From: Dryobates pubescens
Taxonomy: Eukaryota; Chordata; Aves; Piciformes; Picidae
Direction of reading: 5' to 3'
Assembly (NCBI RefSeq): GCF_014839835.1
Contig: NC_071624.1
Location: 22,017,112-22,081,111 of the forward strand
Length of the DNA: 64,000 nt
In this document: positions 43,001 through 49,049 of the stretch, piece after piece
How the letters are laid out: every line of letters starts with the position of its first letter
How positions within the stretch are numbered: position 1 is the stretch's first letter
The notes under the pieces: generated by a model
Databases searched by the model: none
Told to the model about the DNA's origin: nothing
Seen by the model: the letters and a program-made list of their open reading frames with translations, nothing else
Translations under genes and position numbers: made by a program

Positions 43001-44987
43001 CAGAGCTGCTAACAAAAGCAGCATGCAACACAGCTTGCCTGGATCCCAAGCAGCCTTTGTCCCAACACTAATCCCCTCCAGACATCACTGCCCAGGAATC
43101 AGCTCAGGCTGGATCACAGAAGCAGGGAAGTTGGCAAAATACAGCAGCACATGCAGCTGGCTGCTCATCAGGCCTGTCCCAGAGAGCAAGTGCTGTGAGA
43201 AGGGATCCTGGCCAACAGGCAGCTTCCCCCAGGCAGGGCAGCACAGGGAGGAGTCTCCTTCTCTGGGGAGATTCCAAACCCACCTGGGCACTGTGATCCT
43301 GGGCAAGCTGCTGGGGGTGACCCTGCTTTTAGCAAGTGGGTTGGACTGAATGACCCCCAGAGGTCCCTTCCAACCCTGACCATGTTGGGATTCCCACTGG
43401 GAGCCATAGGCTGAAGACACATCCCAAGTACCAAAAGAGTAACTGGCCACTGGAATGTGCTGCCCAGGGAGGTGGTGGAGTCCCCATCCCTGGAGGTGTT
43501 CAAAAAAGGCTTGGAGCCATGGTTTAGTTGTCAGGAGGTGTTAGGTATTAGGTAATAGGTTGGAGGTCTTTTCCAACCTGGTTGATTCTGTGATTCCATG
43601 AAAATATCTGTGACAAGACACCTTCTAGCCCCTAACCTTTGATTCCACACCAATGCTGCTTTGGCAGCTGAGCTGCACCAATTACTGCAGAGCCTGACAC
43701 AAAAGGACCAACATGATAGAAGTGACTGTTCTGAAGAAGGTAGGTAGTGAGCACTCATCACCCTGCGAGAGGGATGCTCACATCATACTGCCCTGGAGAA
43801 GAGTTGAGCCACCAGCCAGGTGCTCACTAGAACTCAAGACAGCCCAGGCCAGCCTCCTGTAGCCATCCCAGCAAAGCCTGAACTCACAGAGCTGTTGCTT
43901 AGAAGGCTGTGAACTGCTTTTGCTGACTCACAACCTCATCCTGAAGCTTAATGAAACATGAAAATACCAAAGTGCAGGGCTTTTTGTGCCCCCTGACAAA
44001 CATGCCATTCTGTAAAGGAGAGGTTAAGGTGAACCAGCTTCCAACACCTACTGCAGGAGGATGAGCAACATCAGCCTCAAATTGCAGCAACAGCTTTCTA
44101 TGCAAACAGGCCAGAAAAGACAACCTGCCTGGGCCAGGTTCAGCAGAGCAAATCCTGCCCTGGAAATGTCCCCAGAATGTACCAGAACAAGAGGACACAG
44201 TCTCAGGCTGCACCAGGGGAGGTTTAGGCTGGAGGTTAGGAGGAAGTTCTACAGAGAGAGAGTGATTGCCCATTGGAATGGGCTGCCTGGGGAGGTGGTG
44301 GAGTCACCATCACTGGAGGTGTCCAGGAGGAGACTTGATAGGGTGCTTGGTGCCATGGGTTAGTTGATTAGGTGCTGTTGGATGATAGGTTGGACTCGAT
44401 CATCTTGAAGGCCTCTTCCAACCTGGTTTATTCTATTCTAAAGATCCTCTCCAGCCATCCCATGCTAAGGGCAGCAGTTTGTCCTGAGATGAGGTGAGCA
44501 CCACCCCCACATAAAGCCAAGGGGAAGTCAAAGGGAGCAGCTGCAGCTCTGGAGGAAACAGCAACAGGAATTCCCATTTTCTTTGCAGCAGCTTGATGTT
44601 GAGATTCACACTTGTGGCTTAACTACTGAATGCCTCAGCCAGCATGATCCTGTGCTGCCCCAAGGAACCACAACTTGAACTAGAGCTTTGTCTCTGACCA
44701 GGACTCCTCTAAAATCCCAGTGTTGTGCTCTCTGCTCCTCGACAAAGTGCATCACAAAACTGTTACCATGCACCAGCTTTGCCTTTTGCCACCGTGTGGC
44801 CTACTTTGGCAGCCTCTCCCTGGATGATTAAGAGGAGAAACAGGGACAGAGCTGAGAGAAAAGCACAAGTTCTTCTGCATGCAGTTAGGAAAGCTGTGTA
44901 AAAATAGCCACCCCCCACCTCCAATCCACCAGCACCAGCCCAGCACTAACCTTTCTTGTTGGTGGTGAAGTATTTGGAGTCCGTCAT
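741..44987 (-). CDS. AP2B1: AP2B1, beta2-adaptin of the AP-2 clathrin adaptor (5' part, codons 1-598)
   Basis: Beta2-adaptin is a large subunit of the heterotetrameric AP-2 complex, which links clathrin, PIP2 and cargo (dileucine motifs) at the plasma membrane in endocytosis. Twelve coding exons are read on the minus strand: 44951-44987 (start [13 protein letters not shown]), 41820-41925, 39893-40028, 37238-37483, 25257-25447, 20644-20865, 19133-19253, 15816-15911, 8217-8332, 6342-6507, 4397-4495 and 741-1000. All junction phases close, giving 598 codons plus 2 nt. As far as I can recall the human protein, the translation matches it almost throughout. [16 protein letters not shown] and [11 protein letters not shown] separate it from AP1B1. 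The encoded part is the HEAT/ARM-repeat trunk; the hinge with its clathrin box and the ear lie beyond base 1. There are no stops or frameshifts. Oddities are a GC donor after exon 9, a CR1-made acceptor at exon 5 and a weak acceptor at exon 11. Confidence 0.97.
1040..1309 (+). mobile_element. CR1 LINE 3' fragment
   Basis: The stretch from about GAGATTGGATGTTAGGAAC to CCTTCCAACCCAGACC is followed by the tail ATTCTGTGGTTCTGTGA. It sits about 40 bp upstream (in gene sense) of the AP2B1 exon 13 acceptor. Confidence 0.9.
1481..1665 (-). mobile_element. CR1 LINE 3' fragment, antisense
   Basis: It begins with TATCACAGAATTGTTTGG and a GGTTGGAAAAGAG block, the reverse complement of the CR1 3' end. 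It carries CCACCTCCCTGGGCAGC-type sequence and stops near 1665. Confidence 0.85.
1799..2455 (-). mobile_element. CR1 LINE, about 650 bp, antisense
   Basis: The 3' end lies at left (GGCTGGAAGAGACCTCC). It continues through CCCTGAGCCTCCTCTTCTCC and a CCAGTGTCCTTGTTGG-like section to about 2455. Divergence from other copies suggests an older insertion. Confidence 0.85.
4397..4495 (-). CDS. AP2B1: AP2B1 coding exon 12 (codons 480-512)
   Basis: The exon reads [16 protein letters not shown] to VLSLATQ in phase 0-0, 33 codons. Acceptor is TTTCTCTTAG|GTG and donor is ACACAG|GTAAGC, both strong. It encodes one of the last helical repeats of the trunk. It could be skipped without a frame change because it is 99 bp. 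Confidence 0.97.
4855..4934. repeat. 31-bp minisatellite, about 2.5 copies
   Basis: Two 31-bp units starting AACATCTACTAAAGCCCC and AACATCCATTAAAGCCCT are followed by a partial third unit, AACATCTATTAAAC. Units differ at a few positions. The array abuts the 5' end of the CR1 at 4935. Confidence 0.7.
4935..5180 (+). mobile_element. CR1 LINE 3' fragment
   Basis: It contains GGTTTAGGTTGGATGTGAGG, GGTTGCCCATTGGAGGTGG and GCTCCCTTCCAACCC, and ends ATTCTGTGATTTAGG. It belongs to the same subfamily as the copy at 1040-1309. Confidence 0.9.
5340..6285 (-). mobile_element. CR1 LINE, about 945 bp, antisense; left arm of inverted pair around exon 11
   Basis: The 3' end lies at left (CACAGAGCTGTCAGGGTTGG). 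It continues through CR1 ORF2-end sequence to about 6285, just short of the exon 11 donor. Bases 5345-5700 are close to the reverse complement of 6625-6985 on the other side of exon 11. Confidence 0.9.
6342..6507 (-). CDS. AP2B1: AP2B1 coding exon 11 (3rd base of codon 424 to codon 479)
   Basis: The exon reads (K)[15 protein letters not shown] to [13 protein letters not shown]. Exon 10 ends in AA and this exon begins with G, restoring Lys. The donor is CAG|GTACGG. The acceptor GTGTGCCGGCAG|G has almost no polypyrimidine tract. It is 166 bp, so skipping would shift the frame. The exon is very GC-rich and sits in a short GC island between two inverted CR1s. Confidence 0.96.
6605..6981 (+). mobile_element. 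CR1 LINE 3' part; right arm of inverted pair around exon 11
   Basis: It runs from the CAGGGACACGACAAGGGAGG region to the tail CAATTCTGTGATTC. It pairs with 5340-5700 as a near-perfect inverted repeat of roughly 350 bp. Confidence 0.9.
6982..7240 (+). mobile_element. CR1 LINE 3' fragment, abutting the previous copy
   Basis: It begins GGGGCACTGGGGGCAAGC and ends CCATTCTGTGACTCTGTGA. Its CTTTTTCACTGTGAGGG and GTTGTGGAGTCTCCTTC blocks mark a different CR1 subfamily from the neighbour at 6605. Confidence 0.88.
7340..7872 (+). mobile_element. CR1 LINE, about 530 bp
   Basis: It runs from GTGGAGACCTCACCTGGAGC through GAGAACCTCTGCTATGAGG to CCTTCCAACCCCCTGC and an ATTCTGTGACTGTGATTC tail. It faces the antisense CR1 at 8490 across exon 10. 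Confidence 0.9.
8217..8332 (-). CDS. AP2B1: AP2B1 coding exon 10 (codons 386-423 plus 2 nt)
   Basis: The exon reads [13 protein letters not shown] to [10 protein letters not shown], plus AA of Lys424. Acceptor is GTCTCCAG|CAA. The donor is AACAA|GTAGGT; reading one base further would make a TAG stop in the intron, so the exon 11 G completes the codon. Confidence 0.96.
8490..9160 (-). mobile_element. CR1 LINE, about 670 bp, antisense
   Basis: It runs from the CAGAGACCATCCCCTCC region through CAACCTCCCTGGGCAACC to GAGCTTCTGGGATCACTCAC. The 3' tail is degenerate, so this looks like an older copy. Confidence 0.85.
9165..9540 (+). mobile_element. CR1 LINE, about 375 bp
   Basis: It contains AGCAACAGCTAAAGGAGC and GATGATCTCCAGAGGTGCC, with the end CCATGCTGGGGTTCTGTGATG. 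The same subfamily occurs at 23020 and 29289. Confidence 0.88.
10690..11040 (+). mobile_element. CR1 LINE, lacks its 3' tail
   Basis: It runs from CTGAAGGAGCTGGGGTTG to GTGAGGTGTCCCTGCCCATG and stops where an opposite-strand CR1 segment begins. It probably marks a nested insertion or rearrangement. Confidence 0.85.
11041..11160 (-). mobile_element. CR1 LINE internal fragment, antisense
   Basis: CAGGCTGAACACCCCCAGC to GTTCCAAGTCCTTCC is CR1 interior in reverse. It lies between a plus copy and the next antisense copy. Confidence 0.75.
11166..11620 (-). mobile_element. CR1 LINE, antisense, internally deleted
   Basis: It begins with the 3' end CAGTATCACAGTATAACTAAGG. It jumps near 11268 to a more 5' part of the element (GACACAGTCCTGCAGGTG) and ends near GCCACTGTCGGCAAGAG. 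Confidence 0.85.
12330..12965 (+). mobile_element. CR1 LINE, about 635 bp
   Basis: It runs from GAGCCAGCAAGGGGTCC through GGATGATCTCCAGAGGTCCC to TGTTCTGTGACTCTGTGAC. It is closely similar in reverse to 19335-19950 and 38545-39240. Confidence 0.9.
13255..13475 (+). mobile_element. CR1 LINE 3' fragment
   Basis: It has GGAAAACTTTTTCACTGTG, GGTTGTGGAGCCTCC and the end CACCCTGTGATGCTGTGAA. Confidence 0.88.
14465..14820 (-). mobile_element. CR1 LINE 3' fragment, antisense, diverged
   Basis: It begins near CCTTGGTTGAGAAGTCC and has CCTCCCTGGGCAGCCTG and CCTCTCCAACCTAACCC. It is one of the more diverged copies. Confidence 0.8.
15816..15911 (-). CDS. AP2B1: AP2B1 coding exon 9 (codons 354-385)
   Basis: The exon reads [14 protein letters not shown] to GRCAIKVE, 32 codons in phase 0-0. 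Acceptor is TTTCCCCTGCAG|GTC. The donor is GTTGAG|GCAAGT: a GC in place of GT, with every other base at consensus, as expected of a true U2-type GC-AG intron. It encodes part of the helical trunk. Confidence 0.96.
15992..16094 (+). mobile_element. Possible avian retroviral LTR 5' fragment
   Basis: The start TGTGGTGGGTTGAAGTTTCC resembles the 5' edge of avian ERV LTRs as I remember them. Only about 100 bp is present, ending at the 5' edge of a CR1. It is a fossil remnant with no coding part, and assignment is from memory of the family. Confidence 0.4.
16095..16962 (+). mobile_element. CR1 LINE, about 870 bp, young-looking
   Basis: It runs from the GGGCTCTGCACAGGCACC region to CTTTTCCAACCTGC and a tail of ATTCT repeats (ATTCTATTCTATTC). 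It shares long near-identical blocks with 31480, 37484 and (in reverse) 24078. The beginning encodes the remnant [15 protein letters not shown]-type end of CR1 ORF2. Confidence 0.93.
17612..17700 (-). mobile_element. CR1 LINE 3' terminal fragment, antisense
   Basis: CCAGCATGGTGAGGTTGG followed by GGACCTCTGGAGATCATGC is the CR1 3' end in reverse. About 90 bp survive. Confidence 0.8.
17985..18200 (-). mobile_element. CR1 LINE 3' fragment, antisense
   Basis: It begins CCCCAGCATGGTGAGACTGG and includes CCACAGCCTCTCTGGGCAGC. It is of the same subfamily as 21853-22070. Confidence 0.85.
19133..19253 (-). CDS. AP2B1: AP2B1 coding exon 8 (3rd base of codon 313 to codon 353)
   Basis: The exon reads (R)[14 protein letters not shown] to [10 protein letters not shown]. 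Acceptor is TTCCCTGCAG|G and donor is CCCAG|GTCAGC. It encodes helical trunk repeats. The junction with exon 7 restores Arg (AG|G). Confidence 0.97.
19254..20643 (-). other. AP2B1: AP2B1 intron 7
   Basis: This 1.4 kb intron has one antisense CR1 at about 19335-19950. The rest, 19951-20643, is unique and shows nothing recognisable. Confidence 0.8.
19335..19950 (-). mobile_element. CR1 LINE, about 615 bp, antisense
   Basis: The 3' end lies at left (GGATGGAAGGGGCCTCTGG). It continues through CTTCTCTGGGCAGCCTGC to TGCTGGCTCATGGGCACC. Confidence 0.9.
20644..20865 (-). CDS. AP2B1: AP2B1 coding exon 7 (3rd base of codon 239 to codon 312 plus 2 nt)
   Basis: The exon reads (S)[14 protein letters not shown] to [10 protein letters not shown] plus [18 protein letters not shown] is the AP2 version; AP1B1 has FMEMLSKDLDYYGTLL. 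Acceptor is CTCTCCTGCAG|T and donor is AAAAG|GTAAAG. Confidence 0.97.
20978..21212 (-). mobile_element. CR1 LINE 3' fragment, antisense
   Basis: It begins AAGAATCACAGAAAACAC and has CATCCACTCCAACCCCTGCC. It is a diverged subfamily also seen at 35245. Confidence 0.85.
21853..22070 (-). mobile_element. CR1 LINE 3' fragment, antisense
   Basis: It begins CACAGAATCAGAGAACCC and has GGACCTCTGGAGCTCATCC and CCTCTCTGGGCAGCCC. Confidence 0.88.
23020..23415 (+). mobile_element. CR1 LINE, about 395 bp
   Basis: It has GGGAGGTTCTCCTCCCCC and GCCACATCTGGAGTGC, with the end CACCATGCTGAGATTCTG. Confidence 0.87.
23773..24077 (-). mobile_element. CR1 LINE 3' fragment, antisense
   Basis: It begins GTCACAGAATTATGGAACGG and has CCAGCCCAGGTTGCTC. 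It is of the same subfamily as 310-655 and 27019-27398 (GGGACAATGGCTTTGAGC type). Confidence 0.9.
24078..24892 (-). mobile_element. CR1 LINE, about 815 bp, antisense, young-looking
   Basis: The 3' end at left is an ATCAC-rich tail (CAGTATCACACAGCATCAC). It continues with blocks nearly identical in reverse to 16095-16962, and ends near GAATGCCATCATATTGG. Confidence 0.92.
24893..25190 (-). mobile_element. CR1 LINE internal fragment, antisense
   Basis: It has CTGCAGGCTGAACATCCC and CTCCAGCCCTCTGATATTC. It ends about 67 bp from the exon 6 donor. Confidence 0.8.
25257..25447 (-). CDS. AP2B1: AP2B1 coding exon 6 (codons 176-238 plus 2 nt)
   Basis: The exon reads [13 protein letters not shown] to [11 protein letters not shown] plus AG. 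Acceptor is TCTCCTGCCCCAG|GTG and donor is CAGAG|GTATGG. The intact acceptor tract is only about 20 bp long before CR1 sequence begins. Confidence 0.97.
25470..25745 (-). mobile_element. CR1 LINE, antisense, internally deleted
   Basis: It begins ATAGACTCAGTGGTTAGGG about 22 bp from the exon 6 acceptor. It jumps near 25585 from 3' end sequence to more 5' sequence (CAGGCTGAACACCCCC). Confidence 0.87.
26125..26478 (-). mobile_element. CR1 LINE, antisense, internally deleted
   Basis: It begins GGATCACAGTATCACTAAGG. Near 26290 it skips to the ORF2-end region (GGACTTGTTGAATGCC) and ends with sequence encoding the reverse of the FADD-type RT motif. Confidence 0.88.
27019..27398 (-). mobile_element. 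CR1 LINE 3' part, antisense
   Basis: It begins TTCACAGAATTCATGGAATGG and has CACCAGCCCAGGTTGC. It stops at CTTCTCCAGGCTGAAC. Confidence 0.9.
27420..27735 (-). mobile_element. CR1 LINE internal fragment, antisense
   Basis: It has CTCCTCTGCTCCAGCTTGC to GATGTGGCCTCAGCAGAG. The 3' end is missing. Confidence 0.82.
29098..29288 (+). mobile_element. CR1 LINE 3' fragment
   Basis: It has GGGAGACTGAGACTGCACAG to CCCTGCCCATGGCAGGGG, then passes directly into another CR1 subfamily. Confidence 0.88.
29289..29420 (+). mobile_element. CR1 LINE 3' terminal fragment
   Basis: It has GAAGCCTCCTTCTCTGAAG and GGATGATCTCCAGAGGTCCC, with the end CACCATGCTGGGATTCC. Confidence 0.87.
30338..30510 (+). mobile_element. 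CR1 LINE 3' fragment
   Basis: It runs from TTGCCCAGGGAGGCTGGGG to CCCATTCCATGATTC. Confidence 0.87.
31480..32488 (+). mobile_element. CR1 LINE, about 1 kb, with RT remnant
   Basis: This is one of the longest young copies. In the plus frame from about 31486 it encodes the end of the reverse transcriptase: [17 protein letters not shown] followed by the FADD catalytic box (FADDSKLG) and [15 protein letters not shown]. It ends CTTCCAACCTTAGTGATACTG. It is 5'-truncated, as is typical of LINEs, and cannot make a full ORF2 protein. Confidence 0.95.
32942..33206 (-). mobile_element. CR1 LINE 3' fragment, antisense
   Basis: It begins CATAGAATCAATAAGGTTGG and has CCCTGGTGCAGCTTGAGAC. It stops where a plus fragment begins. 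Confidence 0.88.
33207..33318 (+). mobile_element. CR1 LINE 3' terminal fragment
   Basis: It has CACGGCACTTGGAGACATGG to the tail GTTCTGTGATTCTGTGAG. With the antisense copy before it, it forms a short inverted pair. Confidence 0.8.
34612..34785 (+). mobile_element. CR1 LINE 3' fragment
   Basis: It runs from CCCCAGGGAGGCTGCGGATG to CCAGTCTATGATTC. Confidence 0.87.
35245..35660 (-). mobile_element. CR1 LINE, about 415 bp, antisense, diverged
   Basis: It begins ATCACAGAAACATTTGGTTGG and has GCACTGCCCTGGGCAGCC and CCCAGCTCCCTCAGATGC. Confidence 0.87.
36690..37115 (+). mobile_element. CR1 LINE, about 425 bp
   Basis: It has GAGCCTGGAGAACAGGTC to CCCAAACAACTCCCTGATTCC. It ends about 123 bp from the exon 5 donor. 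Confidence 0.87.
37238..37483 (-). CDS. AP2B1: AP2B1 coding exon 5 (codons 94-175)
   Basis: The exon reads [14 protein letters not shown] to [11 protein letters not shown], 82 codons in phase 0-0. The donor is CCCATG|GTAAAG. The acceptor CCCCTCCTCCAG|GAC is remarkable: everything upstream of the exon edge, from 37484, is antisense CR1, so the branch region, pyrimidine tract and AG are all element-derived. The exon itself is GC-rich and intact. Confidence 0.96.
37484..38385 (+). mobile_element. CR1 LINE, about 900 bp, joining the AP2B1 exon 5 edge exactly
   Basis: It begins CTGGAGGAGGGGATTGAGTC, matching the copy at 31586 onwards (CTGGAGGAGGGCATTGAGTC). It runs to CTTCCAACCTTGGTGATACTG. Its 5'-truncation point coincides with the exon 5/intron 4 boundary to within the 3-bp ambiguity of the junction. 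Confidence 0.93.
38545..39240 (-). mobile_element. CR1 LINE, about 695 bp, antisense
   Basis: The 3' end lies at left (AATAGGGGTTGGAAGGGACC). It continues through CCACAGCCTCTCTGGGCAGC to the GTCAGTCCCCAGCTTATAC region. Confidence 0.9.
39285..39425 (+). mobile_element. CR1 LINE 3' fragment
   Basis: It has CCCCATCCCTAGAGACATTC to CCTTCCAACCCCATGC. It is of the same subfamily as 7340-7872. Confidence 0.83.
39893..40028 (-). CDS. AP2B1: AP2B1 coding exon 4 (3rd base of codon 48 to codon 93)
   Basis: The exon reads (S)[14 protein letters not shown] to [17 protein letters not shown] and VNSFVK are AP2 forms (AP1B1: SALFPDV, VNTFVK). Acceptor is TTTTCTACCCAG|C and donor is GTGAAG|GTAACT. Confidence 0.97.
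40029..41819 (-). other. AP2B1: AP2B1 intron 3
   Basis: This 1.8 kb intron has one plus CR1 at about 40270-41000. Bases 40029-40269 and 41001-41819 look unique with nothing recognised. Confidence 0.8.
40270..41000 (+). mobile_element. CR1 LINE, about 730 bp, no tail
   Basis: It has AGCCTCATGAGGTTCAATAAGG and GAGAACCTTCCCTATGGGG. It stops at GACAAGAGGACCTCTGAG before the usual tail. It is a diverged, older copy. Confidence 0.87.
41820..41925 (-). CDS. AP2B1: AP2B1 coding exon 3 (2nd base of codon 13 to codon 47 plus 2 nt)
   Basis: The exon reads (G)[14 protein letters not shown] to MTVGKDV plus [14 protein letters not shown] is diagnostic of AP2 beta (AP1B1: NSDKKEKKKEAV). Acceptor is TTCTGCCAG|GA and donor is GTGAG|GTAAAA. 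Confidence 0.97.
41992..42608 (+). mobile_element. CR1 LINE, about 617 bp
   Basis: It has CAGGGGGCCAAGGAGGCC and GGTTTAGGTTAGACATGAGG, with the end CATTCCATGATTCTTTGAC. Confidence 0.88.
43245..43395 (+). mobile_element. CR1 LINE 3' fragment
   Basis: It has GAGTCTCCTTCTCTGGGG to GACCATGTTGGGATTCCC. Confidence 0.85.
43430..43600 (+). mobile_element. CR1 LINE 3' fragment
   Basis: It has CTGGCCACTGGAATGTGCTG to the tail GATTCTGTGATTCC. Confidence 0.87.
44175..44442 (+). mobile_element. CR1 LINE 3' fragment
   Basis: It has AACAAGAGGACACAGTCTC to CCAACCTGGTTTATTC with an ATTCT-type tail. It is of the same subfamily as 16095-16962. Confidence 0.9.
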
Positions 44988-45008
44988 GGTTCCACCTCCT
45001 TAAAGCAC
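44951..45008 (-). CDS. AP2B1: AP2B1 exon 2: 5'UTR end and start codon (codons 1-12 plus 1 nt)
   Basis: After acceptor TCCCTCTCAG| at 45009 come 21 bp of 5'UTR. The start codon lies at 44987-44985 in context GGAACCATGA. The exon reads [12 protein letters not shown], then G of Gly13, then donor [13 protein letters not shown] is the shared start of AP1 and AP2 beta; FTTNKKG is the AP2 form. Confidence 0.96.
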
Positions 45009-46524
45009 CTGAGAGGGAGAACAAAACAACAAGGACAAGTGGGCAAAGAGCCCTGGGAGCTGGCAGCCCCCAGCCTGCAGGGCAGGAGCCCAGAGTTGGG
45101 AGGGGTGTGCAAGGCAGGGGAAGCAGCAAATGCTTGGCATCCACAGGCACAAGTTTCACAATCTTCATTCTGCACCTGCTGCTGCTGCTTGGCAAAGCCA
45201 GGGGTTCAGAGGGCTCGGATGAAGTCACAGCAGCCAGGGAAAGCACAACAGCCCGGGGCTGAGGCAGCAGCAGCGCTCAGCCCAGCTCCTCCTTCACCCC
45301 AGGCAGTTTTTAACTCCTTGTGATCAGCAGATCTCTGCAGCTGTCCCCTCCCTGGGGACACAATTGCATGTGCCAGGAAAGTGCTGCACAGTCCCTGTCT
45401 CGAGTGGAAGCAAGTGCAGCACGGCTCAGACAAAGGAAGCTGCCATCTCCCCCTAACGACACCTCCCTGTGCTGCACCGCGATGGAACGAACGAACCAAC
45501 CCCACTTGCAGTCCCCACCCGGAGGCCCTTCCAGTTCTTTCCCTCCTCCTGCTCCCAGAAGGCACCAAGCAGGTTTCTTTAAACAGATAATCCACGGCTT
45601 TGCAGCTCTCCCCAGCCTGACTGTGCAGTCTTCCTCCGCAGAGAGCTGACATCCCACCCCTGAGGCACACCCACGGTTATTCCAGTGCTGCATTCTCAGG
45701 GACAGGAGCAGAGAGGCCCCAATTCTGGGCCAGAAGAGCCGCGAGAAGGGTTTCAGCAGCACCTGGCCTGGCCCTCAGAAGGAACTGAGAAGACAGGGAT
45801 TGCCCAAACACGTGTGGAGAGCCATCAGCTTGCTCTTGCAATTGCCAGCTGTGACAAACATGACTCAAACAGCTCTCAAGCACCAGCTGAAGAACAAGGA
45901 GTGGGCCCCAAGGTGCTGGTTTGGATCAGCCTGCAGCAGTGCTAAGAAGTGGCGACCCAAAAGTCATGCCAAAAAGGGCTTCCTCCCTCCCTGCTCCCTT
46001 TTCTACTTCTTTTTCTGTCCTTCCATGCCCTTAAATCCTACCAGCAAAGCAGCTGTTTCCTGACTGCTGCCTGTCTTGCCTCCAACCCTCGAAGGCCTTG
46101 CTGGCTCAGCAGCAGCAGGACAATCTTGGCTTTGAACTCCACAACCCTGCCCAGCAGTGCAAGCAGCTTGCTGGTCCTTCCTCATTTTTAGCCAGCCCTT
46201 AACTCCACTGGCATTCTTCTTTTTATTTCCCCTACCCACCTCAGTCAGTCCAACCCAACCTCAGCAGTTAAATTCCCAGCAGCAGGAGCTGAGGGGTAGT
46301 GCCATCACTCCTACCACCTTCACCAGCATAGCAATGCAGAGCAGGTGGAACCTTGTCCAACTGCCAAGCAACCAGATGAGAAACCACCTGTGGCTCAGCC
46401 CAGCTCCCCACAGCTCCTGCCTGCCCTGTGCCTGTGTGGTTACCATCTCCTCCTACATTAGGCAGCAGTCCTGGGCTTGGGTTGATTTCTCTCCCTTTCT
46501 GTTCCTGCCAGGCTTGGAAAGCAA

Positions 46525-46965
46525 ACTATCACAGAACTGTCAGGGTTGGAAGGGAGCTCAAGGCTCAGCCAGTTCCAACCCCCCTGCCATGGGCAGGGAC
46601 ACCTCACACTACAGCAGGTTGCCCACAGCCACATCCAGCCTGGCTGCAAAAACCTCCTGGCAGGAGGCTTCCACCACCTCCCTGGGCAGCCTGTGCCAGG
46701 CTCTCACCACCCTCATGGGGAACAACTTCTTCCTGATGTCTAATCTCAATCTCCCCTCCTCCAGCTTGGATTCATTCCCCCCCAGTCCTATCACTACCTA
46801 TCACCCTAAAAAGTCCCTCACAGCTTTCTTGTAGCCCCTTTCAGATCCTGGAAGGCCACAATCAGAACCTTCTCCTTTCCAAACTGAACAACCCCAACTC
46901 TCTCAGCCTGTCCCTACAGCAGAGGAGCTCCAGCCCTCTGCTCCTCCTCGTGGCCCTTCTCTGGA
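46525..46965 (-). mobile_element. CR1 LINE, about 440 bp, antisense
   Basis: It begins CTATCACAGAACTGTCAGGG and has CTCCCTGGGCAGCCTGTGCC. It is of the same subfamily as 5340 and 10690. Confidence 0.9.
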
Positions 46966-49049
46966 GACTATGCCTGGAGACAGCTCTGAAAGTGCTTTCC
47001 TTCTGTGGGAGAGCTTTGCCCTCCTTCCAAAAGGGAGGCTGGGCTGGGAGAGCCACATGAGACACAACCCTACAATCCCTCCAACAGCACAAGCTCAGGA
47101 GCACAAAAGCAGCTGCTGGTATGGGTCTTGTTTTACAACTAAAACTGGAGCCCACCCTCAGCTGCAACATGATTTGCTGACACAAGGCCTTTGTATTTCA
47201 GCCCCACTCAAAAGATGACTTCAAATGTTATCCTCTACAAGAGTGATCTGGCCCAGGGCCAGGCACTGAACTGCTCTCTGTGTGCATTAGATGTGGATTT
47301 GCCAACCTGAGCCAGTCCCAGATTGGTGCCCCTGTGGCCAGCACAGCAGATTATAGAGGAAATCCAGGAGGGGATGGTGGGGGAAGAAAAAAACCCAACC
47401 CAAAGCAATCCACCATGAATATCAGCCCAGCTGCATAAAGCTACCAAGAGGAAAAGCCTTTGCTGGATGTCAGAGGTGACCTCTGAGGGCTTTTTCTAAC
47501 TTCCCATCACATGGAAACCTGGAGAATTACAGAAACACCTTGGCAGTGCCACACACAGCAAACCCTTTGGATGGACAAAAAAAAAAAAACCCAACAAACC
47601 ACCACACCGCAAAGTGCAGGAAGGAAAAAGCTCTTTTTCTCCTGAGCACACAGATTTTTGCTTGCTGTATGTCAGAGCTTGCTCTGCACGGCGCTCAGAG
47701 CCAGCCTGCCAGCAGCATGATTATCTCACCCACCAAGCAAACTCAGATGAAGGCCAAAACAGCCTAGACAGACAAACAGCACATGTTTCAACCCAAGAAA
47801 ATGCCAGCTTCTTGTATACTGGAGAGAGCCAAGAGGAATTCTGACAACATCACCAACATCCCTGGATGCTTAGGAGGAAATCTACACCCCCTGCCTCCTG
47901 GCGTTCCGCATCCAGCATTTGCTAAGGTGGAAACAGGTCAGAAGTGTTCAAGCTGACAGCAAAAGGTTCCTGTTCCAGCCCCAGCAAACAAGAAGAGATG
48001 AAACAGAGGTTCTCCAGAAGCTCTACAATGCCTAATGCTATAAGCATTGCCTTGACATTTAAATGTAAGCTGCACCAAAAATAAGATCAAATGAAGAGAC
48101 TAAGGAGCCTCTCCCCAGCCCCAAAGCACACTGAAACCTGGGTGCTGTGTCTGACCAAGCATGGCTCTGCCCCAGGCATGACTCCAGTGACAGCCTGACC
48201 AGCTCCCACCAGAGGTGCAAACAGGAATGTGGGTAGTTTAAGGCCTCAATACTGATCCATGCTCCCCAGCACTGAAACCATCCAGCACTGAACTCCTAAA
48301 TCTCTAACATGATCCCCAGCTTAAGCTGCCTTACACTCCAGCTGGTGCCACCACCCTTCCTCTGCACCCGTTTCACCTGCAAAGCCTCTTGAGGAGCCAC
48401 ACAATGGCCCAAGTGTGGCTCACAGCCACTGGACCACCAGGAAACTAAAGAGAGCAGCCAAAGGTGGCTGGCAGAGAGGGAGCAGCACCATGGCTTTAGA
48501 AGCCCACAGCCCTAACGGCGTGTGCTGGGACAGGCCATTTGCTTCCCTCTTAGGGAGCAAACATCCCTTAGATGGTTCCCATTCCCCTCTCAAACACTCT
48601 ATGGATTTCATCACCTCCTCACAGCTGCTGTAACATAGCTGTTCACATCACCCTGAGCACATCCCAGCTCTGCCACCAGTCTCTCCAATGCCTCCAGCCA
48701 CAGCCCACAGCCAGACTTGAGCCCCTCCAGCAACCACTTCCCTCTTACATCCTTTGCCCACCGAGCCTTCCCCCCTCAGCAGCAATCCCCAGACCTCTCC
48801 CAGTACCCTCCAGTTGTAGCAGCATCCTCCACCAATGCCAACTTTCTTCCCCAGAATCCCCAGCCCCAGCAGCCCACCTCAGTGCTCCAGCTTCCATCCC
48901 TGCCCAGTCCTGCCAGTAGCTTCCTCTGCTCATTCCCATCCCACCTCCCTTCCCAGGCCCACCAAACACAACCTACTCCCCAGCACCCCCATCTCCCAGC
49001 CAGGGCCTCCTCCCATGGGCGAGTCCCCATCCCTCACCCTGCCAGTTCA

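Larger units (their letters stand above)
41926..44950 (-). other. AP2B1: AP2B1 intron 2
   Basis: This 3 kb intron has plus-oriented CR1s at 41992-42608, 43245-43395, 43430-43600 and 44175-44442. Bases 42609-43244, 43601-44174 and 44443-44950 look unique with nothing recognised. The first CR1 begins about 66 bp from the exon 3 acceptor. Confidence 0.8.

Noticed and set aside
741-44987. AP1B1 instead of AP2B1
   Set aside because: Paralogue-specific positions ([46 protein letters not shown]) and the PEX12/Schlafen neighbours all point to AP2B1.
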